Source: Oscarella lobularis (taxonomy: Eukaryota; Porifera; Homoscleromorpha; Homosclerophorida; Oscarellidae). From it: 64,000 nt of DNA. How positions within the stretch are numbered: the first letter of the stretch is position 1; every line of letters starts with the position of its first letter. Below, piece by piece: positions 1-9,817 of the stretch. Under the pieces are notes generated by a model that did no database searches, was not told the DNA's origin, and was given only the letters and a program-made list of their open reading frames with translations. Made by a program: the position numbers and the translations under genes. Location: positions 1,674,001 to 1,738,000 of the forward strand of contig NC_089177.1 in the NCBI RefSeq assembly GCF_947507565.1, given 5' to 3'.

Positions 1-46
1 TCACGTACAAGCACTCGTACATGCGCATTTGAAACTCCGTCCTGCC

Positions 47-615
47 AACGGTGACCCGAAAAAGGCGATTAACGGCGCGAATAAAGCGTTTTTTCTTTCA
101 TAAACGGAAAAAATGCTTAGAAACCCCTGTTTCCAATTGATCTGTGCTATTTTCCGTATTATAAATGCGCTGAGAAACCGAAACGACAGTTTTGATTGTC
201 ACGCTCTGACGTCACAATCAAAAGTATCCACTCATGTACAGTATGTGGGTGGGTATGTACGCGTGTACGGGTAACAAGAAATATGACCCGTACACATGCA
301 TAGGTCTTCTTGAAATACAGAGCACATTATCAAATACAGTACGTCAGAAAAGCGCCTAATTAGGAAAACATTGCAATCATGCAAGTATTTACACTATGTA
401 GGTAGGACTGAGCTGTAGTAGCTAACGGCTGTAATAACCGCGTGAATATGTGACAACATAAAAAATTATTACGTCACACTATGTTATGCACTCGCGTACG
501 ATAAGCGGTGGGAGGCTCTGCATGATGGCAACACGGTGAACACCGGGCCATCATTCTCTAGTCAATAAAAAAACGCTTTATTCGCGCCGTAAATCGCCTT
601 TTTCGGGTCACCGTT
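47..615. mobile_element. Inverted-repeat element (MITE-like), ~570 bp
   Basis: About 48 bp at 47-94 (core GGTGACCCGAAAAAGGCG, then GGCGCGAATAAAGCG) recurs as its reverse complement at 566-615, with one or two mismatches. The interior has no convincing coding potential. This is the structure of a short non-autonomous DNA element or foldback element. The outer ends and target duplication are not clear, because partial similarity (GCGCATG) continues outside both arms. Confidence 0.6.
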
Positions 616-799
616 TTGGGCCCCATTTCGCGCATGCGCTTTACAAAGTAAGGGTCTTTCCTATGTGACGTCACAATACTGTACCGAAATACAGACAGAC
701 GGACATACAGACACTTCCGGCCCTAAGATCACGTTTGAGAGAGCCTCCCTCTGCCGTTATACGGGCTCCACCCGTACAACTACGGTGGTCGGCTCCATA

Positions 800-1587
800 A
801 GGGATTAGAAACGCAGTACATTGTGTACGTGCCACGGTTACGCCCCCTCGCCCGCTTGTGACCTCACTCAGATAGCGCCCGATTTCTCCGAGCTCGAAGA
901 CTCCCCAGCCTTTGGAGCAGCTTGGGAAGGTTTCGAAATGCCTAAGTAAGGCTTCCGATAGTCGTTTTCAGCAAACTATGCCTTTCCCAACGATGATTTT
1001 GGCCGGTTTCTTTCCATCACGCGATCTACGTGACTTTGTGCGATTTTCACGACGATTCTATACGTTTTCAGAACCCCAAAGTACATTCACATTGCAGACT
1101 ATAGACGTCAAAGTGCAGCTGTCTCACCCAAGATCATCTGCGATTCCCGATCGTCAAAATCGAGGCCATTTTCTAGCACGCTTCACTTCTAGCAGGTCAC
1201 AATGGTCGCGATTATGACTGTCGGAGATCACAGATGATCTTGGGTACGACAGTAACACTTTGACGTCTATAGTCTACAATGTGAATGTACTTTGGGGATC
1301 TGAAAACGTGTGGCTACAATCGTCATGAAAATCGCACAAAGTCACGCCGTTCATTGCGTGATGGAAAGAAACGAGCCAAAATCCTCGTTGGGAAAGCATC
1401 GCTTGCAAAAAACGACTATCGGAAGCATTAATTAGGTATTTCGAAACCTTCTCAAGCTGCTCCAAAGGCTGGGGAGCCTTCGAGCTCGAAGAAATCGGGC
1501 GCTATCTGAGTGAGGTCACAAGCCGGCGAGGGGGCGTAACAGTGGCACGGATAAGACGTCACAATGTACAGCGTTTCTAATCCCCTA
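800..1587. mobile_element. Long-hairpin foldback element, arms ~350 bp
   Basis: The arm at about 800-1145 is repeated in reverse complement at about 1229-1587 with scattered substitutions. Marker words such as GGATTAGAAACGC, GATAGCGCCCGATTTCT and CAAAGTACATTCACATTG all appear mirrored. The spacer is only about 85 bp, so the single strand could fold almost completely. Open frames inside, on both strands, are mirror images of each other and I do not treat them as genes. It lies just upstream of the WWE-SAM-U-box gene and may have displaced that gene's first exons. Confidence 0.75.
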
Positions 1588-1964
1588 TACTCTACTATCC
1601 GTGGGGCCATGTTGTCCTGTGGAGACCAACCTAATTTTGCACTGGCTGCGTAGATCATTCGCGAATTTGTACGCAATGGCAGTGGGTCGACGACACTCGC
1701 TTCTGGATCGATTACGATTCGAATATAAGTGCAATGCTGACAGAAGCGTTGTCCAGCGCTGTTTCTCTTGTTTCTTTTCGTCTTGATCAGACGGGAGCCG
1801 AGTACAACGTCAATTTGAAGGAAAATCGCCAAATCAACAAAGCATCTAATTTCAGGCGAGAAATCCGATGCATTCCAGTCTACAGACGAGGTAGATACAT
1901 AATCGATTGAACGATCTTCAATTCTTAAGAATACACGATATATTCTATTTTCACTGATCATCAG

Positions 1965-2724
1965 GTTACAGCTGGGAATACCAAGATGATGAAGGAATCT
2001 TTGTTCCTTACGTGTCCGACGCTCAGGACGACCTCGAAGAGGCTTATCAGAAGAAAGAAGCGTCTGTCACTCTCAAGATATTCAAACGGAAGTACGACAT
2101 TGATTTGAACAAAATGGTTCAAACAAGAAGAGCGTTTAACACAAAGAGGAAAATACAGAGAGGTAAGCAAAAGTCTTTACCCGAAGAAATCTTTCATTTC
2201 ATTGCATAGTTATTATCTTGGATGGAATTCATGAACCGGGCAAGATTCCTTCACCTGTTCCGGCGTCTCCTTTTTCACCTAACTCGCCACGCCAGGGCTT
2301 TCCTCCTTACCAAGGCGATTCTGCTGTCACTGAGCTTCTCACCCGACTCAGTCTCAACGAATACGTGCCGACATTTGCTCGCGAGAAGATCGCTATGTCT
2401 GACACGCATCTTCTGACTGACGTTGATCTCGAGAAAATGTGTATTCCTCTCGGTCATCGCAAGCGTCTTCTATCTGCTTTTAGCGAAGCTAAAATGGAAG
2501 ATACAATTCCAAATGAATTCTATTGTCCGATTACTATGGAAGTCATGACTGATCCTGTGTTGGCTGCTGATGGCTTTTCCTATGAGCGCTTAGCCATTGA
2601 GCACTGGCTTCAGACGAGACATGTGAGTCCAATGACAAATGATCCACTGCAGAATGCAACACTTACTCCAAACAGGCAGCTGAAAAAACTCATAGACGAT
2701 CGCATGGCGTCATGTAAGCATTGA
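1965..2724 (+). CDS. WWE-SAM-U-box protein, probable E3 ubiquitin ligase (5' end not found)
   Basis: Two exons are visible: about 1965-2162 and 2210-2724, with a 47-bp GT-AG intron that keeps frame (donor after codon base 1, acceptor GCATAG). Exon 1 encodes a WWE domain: SYSWEYQDDEGIFVPY, then a stretch with LEEAY and the typical DLNKMVQ..R end. Exon 2 encodes a Pro/Ser linker, a SAM domain (LTRLSLNEYVPTFAREKI...L..DLEKM..LGHRKRLL) and a U-box (IPNEFYCPITMEVMTDPV, ADGFSYER, IEHWL, SPMTN, LTPNRQLKKLI) ending at TGA. U-boxes recruit E2 enzymes and WWE domains often bind ADP-ribose-type ligands, so a role in ubiquitination of modified targets is plausible but inferred. SAM plus U-box resembles the C-terminal half of WDSUB1, but here a WWE replaces the WD40 repeats. 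The exon begins at an acceptor (ATCATCAG), so upstream exons existed. Nothing convincing is seen before it, where a foldback element sits. Confidence 0.85.
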
Positions 2725-3200
2725 GAGGGGAGTGATATGTACTTTGCATGTAATCTTTTGCATTTTTAATTAACTTGTGTAGTCTTTATCATTTTTGGGA
2801 TAGACTTCTTCTTTTAGTATTAACGCATTGCTTAAATACGTTTTTGCACTTGGAAGGGAGGCGAGCATTCTTCAAAGGATGTGGCTCAAATTTTTACGAG
2901 GTGCACGTGTTGACAACAACACGGATATGAGATGAGAAAATTTCCGGAAGGTTTATTATAAAATTGATATTTGGATTTGAGTTACGTCAAAGCTACGGTT
3001 AGCTATCAAAAGGGTCTTTCTCTGTCGTCGAGCGAATATAAAACGTAAAGTTGAAGAGATGAATATGTCGGGCATAGGAATCAATAATAAATAATAGATC
3101 TAGCCTATACCGTATGTTCTTTCACCATCTAAGGCATTGGCTTGCAAAATAATTATTTCCCAGGAAAAGAGTGAAAAGGATTGATCAAGGCGGAGATCGA
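2725..3200. other. 3' flank, AT-rich, no gene seen
   Basis: This is the presumed 3' UTR and intergenic sequence after the U-box gene. I see no coding frame, repeat or RNA gene. Confidence 0.5.
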
Positions 3201-3865
3201 TGTGATATCAGGTCGGGGGTTTAACCCCGCGAACACACACTGGTTGGTCCTAAGTGCGGTGTCAAAGAACAACCTCTATTGCCAACGTCTCTTTATGAGG
3301 GCCCTTGACCCCACCCATAAGGTATGCATTCCTTATGACCACAAATTGAATGTTAGGTCCAGACATCCCTCCCCCTTAGCTAAAGTTTGTCTCCCCAAAG
3401 TTTACTACCGCTAAATGCTCACAAGACACAACGGACCAAAAACATGAAAACACCTAAGAAACGCCAACACCAAAAGACTTTAGGCTAACTCTCTCTTTCA
3501 AGGGTCTTACTTCGCCGAGCGCGACCCTTCCGGCTGTGCTTTACCTGGAATTCGTATCCCTGTAACGCCGCCCCGCTGTACAGCTTCGCATTCTTATCCT
3601 TCATGAGGAGTCGAGCCACCTGAACGGATGAAGCACCGTCCGTCTCCACGGTAAAGGTTCTTCTATACAGATAAAGCTTTAGCTTGTTAATACACCATAC
3701 GAATGCCCAACATTCCTTTTCAATCGTAGCATATTTCTCCTCTCGGGGTTGCAACTTCTTGCTGATGTAGACAATCAGGTGACGGATTCCACTTTCATCA
3801 AATCCGCTGTCACAAGCGTCTGTACATACGACAAACGGCTTCGTGAAGTCGGAGCTTAGGAGCAC
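3201..3865 (-). mobile_element. 3' end of a Ty3/gypsy element: RNase H remnant, polypurine tract, LTR
   Basis: Read on the minus strand, 3865-3485 encodes an RNase H piece (SSDFTKPFVVCTDACDSG, YISKKLQPREEKYATIEKEC, FVWCINKLK) very like the RNase H at 61.1-61.3 kb. A polypurine tract AAGGGGGAGGGA (about 3366-3377) is followed immediately by an LTR that begins TGTCTGGACC (3365) and ends TCACA (3201). The LTR shares long blocks with the one at 56714-56895, including the CCTTATGGG.GGGGTCAAGGGCCCTCATAA block. The copy is therefore a 3' fragment of the same family. The reading frame runs on past RNase H with internal deletions. It is fused at 3870/3871 to the start of a Ngaro element. Confidence 0.85.
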
Positions 3866-3881
3866 TGGCGGTGAAGTCTAA

Positions 3882-3904
3882 CCCCCCCCCCCCCCCCCCC
3901 CCCC
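3882..3904 (+). repeat. 23-nt poly-C run
   Basis: Twenty-three consecutive C lie in the A repeat of Ngaro copy 1. The equivalent place in copy 2 (49491-49500) reads CCCCCCACCC, so the tract has expanded here. It could be an i-motif/G-quadruplex former or a sequencing artefact. Confidence 0.9.
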
Positions 3905-4079
3905 TCCCCTTTCGGTTAGACGCGGTTGATATCTAAGCTAAGGGAGTTGGACAGCAGGTAAGGCGCGTACTCCTCATTGTGCGATTAGCTTTTCGCGCAG
4001 GAAAGAGAGAGAACTGTTGGAGCAATTTTTCTTTGATTTTTTCGTCGCGTGCGTCATGGATTAACAATAGTTACTGTCA

Positions 4080-5425
4080 TCGGGGATGCTTACGCGCAGC
4101 CAGTCGCAGGAACGGCTTCCCGCCACCTCGGCATCCGTCGCTTCGTCGAAGCCGTTTCCGACGGCACCGATCGCAACCTCGATGACCGCGTCGATTTCGA
4201 CGGCGACGGCTACTCCCACGCAGCCATCGGCCGCAGCGACACAGGCCTCGGATCAGATTTCGCAGGCCTCCGGTCTGCTTTCACAACCCCAGCAGCCGGA
4301 GGTGGTGCTACAAACAACGGATGAGCAACGGGTCTTGCTTTGCGCGTTCCTTTAATCGGTCGTGCAACAGTATCCTTCCTTAGCGGGTTGTTGGCCCTCG
4401 GTCGGGCTCAGGCGGCGGCAGGCTCTTGCCCGGGGTCGGGGAGAGGCCAGCAACAGCTTCAGCTGGGTGGAAGATTAGCGTCCGGAGTTGGTTTGCGTTC
4501 TTACGGTGGGAACTCGGCGCGCTTTGCTTAGATGTTTAGCAAAGCGTTGATCCCCGCAGCCTCGGTTCAGCCACCGCCACCGGGCAGCCGGCGACAGGTG
4601 TTTCCAAGACGACATCGTCGGCCCTGCCAGTGTCGTCGGCAAGTCACGTGGCGCTGGGAGGCGGGCCAGCAGCAGCGGATCATGTGGTCGCAGGAGGCGG
4701 GCCAACGGCGACACTGTGGACTTTTCCGGCGTGGAATTCTCCTTCGGGGTGGATGGATCTTTCCCCGCCGGCAAAGAAGGCTTGCTCTCCGCCGTTTTTT
4801 ATGGAAGAGGCTCTCCCGCCTGTGCCGAGAAAGGCGTAGACAAGATCCTGGCGGGCGAGTTTATTGATTTCTCGGAATTGCTTCCTAACAATATTGAACT
4901 GATGCGCCAAGACGGCGAGAGAGATTGGTAGGCGGGCTGGTACGCGGCGTGGTCGCCAACACGGCGGTTGACATCGCTTCTATCGTGGATACAGGCGTAC
5001 GTGGCATATGCTGCGGTAGTGTTGTCGGAGAACCCGGATCGCTTGACGCAGCTGATGGCGTACGTACGGGTAAGTGTACAAGAGGCCCAGCGGCTCGGGG
5101 GCACCGGGTGGCGAACTTATGACCACCAGTTTTGAATGCAGGCTGGAGCGTACTCTCTTCTAAAGAGTGGAGGCGGACCACGCAACGGAGGAGTGCGCTC
5201 TGGCCCGGGCGGTCAACGTGGTCTACCGCGCCCCCAAGGCAAAGCCGCCAATGGCGAAAAAAGAAGCTTCCTCGAAGGTCTGCCGCCTGTTCAATTTCGG
5301 CAGGGAGGGCTGCACATACGGAGCGGACTGCTTGTTCCTTTACAAGTGCGCCAAATGCGGTGGTAACGGCCATAAGGCGAGAACCTGCAAGCTGCCAACA
5401 GCGGCTCACGCCCACGGGCAGTGAG
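4080..5425 (+). pseudogene. Ngaro gag-like protein, frameshifted
   Basis: Segments in three frames align with the gag of copy 2: an Ala/Thr/Ser-rich start (MLTRSQSQERLPATS, then VLLQTTDEQRV), a middle block (KILAGEFIDFSELLPNN, ELMRQDGERD) and a cysteine-rich tail (VCRLFNFGREGCTYGADC, CAKCGGNGHKARTC). The tail resembles the nucleic-acid-binding end of DIRS/Ngaro gag proteins. At least three frame changes are needed, so it is a dead copy. Confidence 0.8.
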
Positions 5426-5767
5426 CGGCAGCGGTAGAAGAGCGGCAACACCGCGTTTGTTTTTTCTTCTGTTGGGTTGCGTTTCAAGCCGGAGATAGCA
5501 TTGTGTTGCGCTGTGCGATTGTCGTGTGCTCGGGGGTTTGGTAGATTTCTGCGTGTGCGGAAACCCCGTTAACTTGCCTGTTGTTGTGTTGCCCGTTATG
5601 GAAGTTTTGGGGTCAATTTAAGCACCGTGTGAATAATCCGTTCTGTGCGTAGACGAGTGTGGCATGCGTAACGGGCACTGGTTCTCTTACATTGGCTGAA
5701 GGCCCTTGAGGCCGCCAGCACGATTGCGTCATGAACGTGTGCGGAATGGCCTGATTCGTCGTCATCT

Positions 5768-7233
5768 TTGGTACGCGTGGAAGCATGGCGTGAAGCGCTG
5801 GCGGAGCACCCAGATGAAGAGTTCGGGCGATACATCGTGACGGGCTTAGCCCATGGCTTCAGGATTGGCTACGAGAGCTCTCGTGTGCACGGGGCAAGTC
5901 TTCCTCGCAACATGCAATCGACGAGGGGGCACCCGGACGTTGTACAACGATACCTGGATGAGGAGAAGGTGTTGGGCACCCTACACGGCCCGGTGGAGCA
6001 CTTCAGCGCGATGCACGTGAGTACCTTTGGCGTCATCCCAAAGTCGGGCGGCGGCTCATCGTGGATCGGTCAGCGCCGCGCGGTCAAAGTGTTAACAATG
6101 GCATTTCCCCAGCGGCCTGTTTTGTTGAGTATATATGCGGCTCGATGAGGCGGTGCGTCGCTGCGTGCAACTGGGAACAGGAACGTCGTTGGTCAAGCTA
6201 GACGTGAAGACCGCCTATCGCATTGTGCCGGTTCACCCGACAGATCGCCATCTATTGGGCGTCGCGTAGAAAGAAGAGGTGTTCGTGGACACGGCGTTGC
6301 CGTTTGGTCTCCTATCCGCCACAATTATATTAATATTTGGCAGTGGCCGACGCTTTGCTGTGGGTGATGTTGCAGCGGGGTGTCCAGGAAGGTGTCCAGT
6401 ATTTTTGGGGCTCTCCAAACAGCGAGGCGGGAGAGCGCAACCGCAGTGGACACTAGGGACATGCGAGAAGCTGGAAGTACCAGTAGCGGTGCAAAAGCTG
6501 AAGGGTCCTAGTACCTGCCTAACCTTTCTCGGTTTGGAGCTTGACACCAAAACGCAGGAGATCCGGATGCCAGAGGAGAAGTTGGAGAGGGTGCGGGGCC
6601 TCATCCGCCGATGACATGCGCGCAAGAAATGCACCAGGAGAGAGCTCCTCTTCCTTGTCGGACTGCTACAGAACGCGGCGTCGGCGATTCTGGCAGGGCA
6701 AACGCTCGTTCGTAGGCTAATTGATTTGTCAATGGTGCGGCCGAAGATGCACCACGTTGTGCGGCTCAATGCGGCAGCGCTAGCCGACCTGCTATGGTAG
6801 GCGGCATTTCTCCAAAAAGACTGGACAGCTCGACGGCGTTTTTGAAATCAGAAAATTCGACGGTGGTGGCGGCGGTTACCTCGGGTTTAAGCCGAGGTGC
6901 GTCACTGATGCCGCTGATGAGTTGCATGCAGTGTGTGAAAGCGACTTTTGCCTTCTCGCTGCGAGCGCGTCACCTTCCTGGTGTCCTAAACGTGGCGGCG
7001 GATGGGTTGTCAAGGAATCGTCCCCTGCCTGAAATGCGTCGGCTCTCTCCGCAGATGGCGCCTGGAATGTTCCGGGTCCCGTCAGAGATGTGGACGTTGC
7101 TGGAGCCCAGCAAGATCAGCTTTCCGTCGCAGGACTGGAGAGCGCGGTTTCGGGCTACGCTGCACTTGGAATCGCCGCCTCCACTCGCCGCGCCTATCGC
7201 TCCGGCAAGACCCAGTTTGCCCGCTATTGTCGG
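5768..7233 (+). pseudogene. Ngaro reverse transcriptase-RNase H, frameshifted and lacking the YLDD box
   Basis: Recognisable blocks are HPDVVQRYLDEEKVLG, FGVIPKSG, RLDEAVRRCVQLGTGTSL, VKLDVKTAYRIVPVHPTDRH, VFVDTALPFGL, VAVQKLKGPSTC and FLGLELDTKTQEIRMP, then the RNase H end (SLRARHLPGVLNVAADGLSR). The catalytic YLDD segment present in copy 2 at about 52.89 kb is missing: a deletion joins VQEGVQ-like sequence to the following LGLS. There are stops near 6268 and 6614 and several frame changes. Confidence 0.85.
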
Positions 7234-7930
7234 CAGCTGGGGTTAGCGCCGATGCCCGCCTCGGAACGATTACTTTCGTTGTTCTGCGCGTCCCTAGCAA
7301 ATGAAGGCAAAGCGTGCAGCACGATTAAATCGTACCTCGCGGGCGTACGCCATTGGCTTTGCGGGCTAGGGGACCCCTTTGTCGCAGCACATCCGCGGCT
7401 AGACTTCGGTGTTGCGGGGTGTTAAGCGGCACCAGGGTGGCCTGCTGCCAGACCAACGTCTCCCAATTACGCCGACGTTGTTGAGCCTCCTTCGCAATTC
7501 CTGGGAGCGTGCAGGCGATTTGTGGCATACGCATATGCTATAGGAAACAAGCTGTTGCGCCTTCTTCGGTTTTCTCATGTTGGGAGAGTTTACGTACGGT
7601 CGATGGCGTATTTGACCCGTCACGCCATTTGCAGGCGGCGGACATCTCGGTCGACGATTGGGAGGCGCCGTCTTTGGTGCGCATTCATCAAAACAATCAA
7701 AGACGGACCTATTTCGAAAGGGTGTGGACGTTACATTGAGCGCACGGACACCGATTTATGCCCGGTTGGAGAGCTCCTTCCTACGGGATTAATCGCGGGC
7801 GGACGCCAGGTCGTTGATCGGGTCATTGCAGCACGCCTCCTCCGTGGTTCCGTTTGTTCGCCGGTTAATCGACGCATCGAAGGACCGGCGGCTGCTCTCG
7901 CAATGAGTGCGACTCAATGCCGAGGCTAAA
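7090..7930 (+). pseudogene. Ngaro tyrosine recombinase, first copy, broken
   Basis: The N-terminal recombinase part is clear (ALGIAASTRRAYRSGKTQF, LFCASLANEGKACSTIKSYL, WLCGLGDPFVAAHPRLD). It collapses into frameshifts at about 7420 and is traceable only as patches (DPSRHLQAADISVDD). The C-terminal catalytic H-x-x-R and Y region is not recovered before the junction with the next copy. Confidence 0.8.
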
Positions 7931-9440
7931 GCAGACCTGCAACGGTGGGGCGTCTTCTTGGAGCGCTGGAACGGAAGAGGGTTCTTCTCTACGCAGGCGG
8001 CGGCGCCCCGGTTTTTAGTGAGGAGCGACGCGTCCGGCTCGTGGGGCTACGGGGCGGCCTGGGCGTCGCACTAGTTTCGGTGGCCGTGGTCGGAGCAGTG
8101 AGCGCCGCTAAAGGAGCTGCTTCCAGTCCTGCTGGCGGCGGCGCTGTGGGGCCGTTACTGATCGGGCGCACCCGTGTTGCTCGAGTCCGACAACACGGTG
8201 GTGGTAGCCGCCGTGAGCTCGGGTTCCAGCAGAGACGCGACGCTCATGCCCTAACTGCGAACGCTGCAGTTCTTCGCGGGGCATTTTGGTTTTGCGTGGA
8301 AAGCCAGGCACATCCCCGGGGCGCAAAACACCCTCGCGGACGGGCTTTCACGTAACGTCTCACAGCGGGCGCTCAGAGATATCTCCCGCAGCTCGATCGA
8401 GAGCCGACGCCGATCCCGACGCATATGCTGGAGCTGGTACAGCAACCAATGCCGTGCTGGAGCGCACCGCGGTGGAGGGAGCTCTTTCTCGCTACGCTGC
8501 GCATGGTGTCGCCGACTCTACCCGGCGATCATACGCCTCCGGACAGCGCCAGTTTGCACGATTCTGTGCCCGAGTAGGATTGCGTGGTTTTCCGGCGTCG
8601 GAGCGCGTGCTCTCATTGTTCTTTGCGGCCCTAGCAAGGCAAGGATTACGATATGTCACAATAAAAACGTACCTGGCGGCTGCCGTTCGTAACGCGCAGG
8701 TTGTGGCAAGCTGGGGCGACCCTCTGGCGGCTTCCCTGCCGATGCTCGATCTCGTCCTAAGCGGCATTAAGCGCGTGCAGGGGCAACCGGCAGCGGATCC
8801 CCGTCTCCCCATCACACCTGGGATCCTGCGGCAGCTGCGCGCGGTTTGGGGCGAGACGGCGCATTGCTGGGACTCAGCGATACTGTGGGCGGCGTGCACG
8901 GTCGCGTTTTTCGGTTTCCTGCGCGCGGGCGAGTTCACGGTAGACTCGGCAGCGGCGCTCGACCCGGAGCGCCATCGCTCGTCGGGCGACGTGTCGATGG
9001 GCTGGCTCGCGAACCCATCGTTCGTGAAGCTACAAATCAAGCAATCTAAAACGGATTTGTTCAGGTATGGCGTTTCGATCTTGCTGGGTCGGACACGCGC
9101 GGATTTGTGCCCGTCGAAGCTTTACTGGCATACCTGGCACGTTGGGGACGGTCCGCTGTTCCGATTCGAGAGCGGACAGACGCTGTCGCGAGCGGCGCTC
9201 GTCGTTGAATTGCGGAGGGCGTTGACGGCAGCGGGCGTTGACGCTACAAGCTTTGCGGGATCGACGCGGAAAAGACGGCAGCAGCGCGAGGTCTTAACGA
9301 TTCGACCATCCGTACACTCGGGCGCTGGAAGAGCGCGGCGTATACGCGCTACATCCGCCTACAACCACAGCAACTGGCTCAGTACAGTCGCGATTTGGCG
9401 GCGTGAGCGACGTTCGCGCAGGCGAGGCGCGCGCTAGCGA
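7855..9440 (+). pseudogene. RNase H plus tyrosine recombinase of a second Ngaro subfamily
   Basis: A different copy begins inside RNase H near 7855 (SFVRRLIDASKD, RLNAEAKADLQRWGVFLERW, FLVRSDASGSWG, VLLESDNTVVVAAVSSGSS, RHIPGAQNTLADGLSRN). It continues into a long, almost intact recombinase (8453-9410): YAAHGVADSTRRSYASGQ, LRYVTIKTYLAA, ILWAACTVAFFGFLRAGEF, VKLQIKQSKTDLFRYG. In place of the expected GHSFRIGAA box there is a short deletion (SFAG runs straight into the region equivalent to TAAARGL), and the C-terminal Tyr segment (SAAYTRYIRLQP) is in another frame. The enzyme would lack the catalytic His/Arg. Confidence 0.85.
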
Positions 9441-9800
9441 TAATCGTCGCGTTCTTTTTGTCTTTGTTTCGTGGGTTCGGCGCAGCATGAGCGCCGGGGT
9501 TGCGCGATCGCGCGATTGCGAACGTTATCGAGTTACCTGGGGAAGTTGCGGTTTTCTCACGGCAGGCGTGAACAGGTAAAGCATGTGAAGAGTGACCCGT
9601 CTTGGGGGTGTCGCGATAGCGTGGGTGATGCTATCGCGACTGATTGGGGGGCTTGATTCGGCGTAACACGAATCTATCCGACGGGGTCAGCGGCGATCCT
9701 GGTCGGTGGCGGCCCCCTTGCGCGCGTTAGGCCCAAGCCCTGAGTCACTCAGGTAAGATCTATCAACGGTGGTTACGCCCACCAGGTCACGCGCGTATGG
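9441..9800. other. GC-rich stretch after the recombinase, no gene
   Basis: Probable 3' part of the second Ngaro copy. It contains a short inverted repeat (GTCGCGATAGC...GCTATCGCGAC, about 9609-9643). No B/A split repeats could be recognised. Confidence 0.4.
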
Positions 9801-9817
9801 CCTGGCTTGCGAGGCTA
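9801..9817. repeat. Terminus-like match to the TAGCCTCG MITE family
   Basis: CCTGGCTTGCGAGGCTA is the exact reverse complement of the terminal sequence TAGCCTCGCAAGCCAGG that starts the element at 63933. It lies at the boundary between the GC-rich Ngaro remnant and the gypsy RT fragment. I could not find the partner end, so it may be a truncated or solo terminus. Confidence 0.5.

Larger units (their letters stand above)
3871..7945 (+). mobile_element. Ngaro-type (DIRS order) retrotransposon, decayed copy 1
   Basis: The left end GTGAAGTCTAACCCCCC...TTAGACGCGGTTGATATC matches the A repeat of the better copy at 49.5-55.4 kb. The order gag-like protein, zinc-finger tail, RT/RNase H, tyrosine recombinase is shared. 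Every coding part is broken by stops and frameshifts, and no B1-A2-B2 end is found on the right. Instead the sequence runs into the RNase H and recombinase of a second subfamily near 7.86 kb. Confidence 0.85.

Noticed and set aside
1452-1961. 169-codon minus-strand frame overlapping the foldback arm
   Set aside because: Its C-terminal third is the mirrored repeat arm and the rest shows no domain or codon pattern; the WWE exon follows on the other strand.
4885-5487. 200-codon minus-strand frame
   Set aside because: Antisense of the Ngaro gag region, with no recognisable domain.
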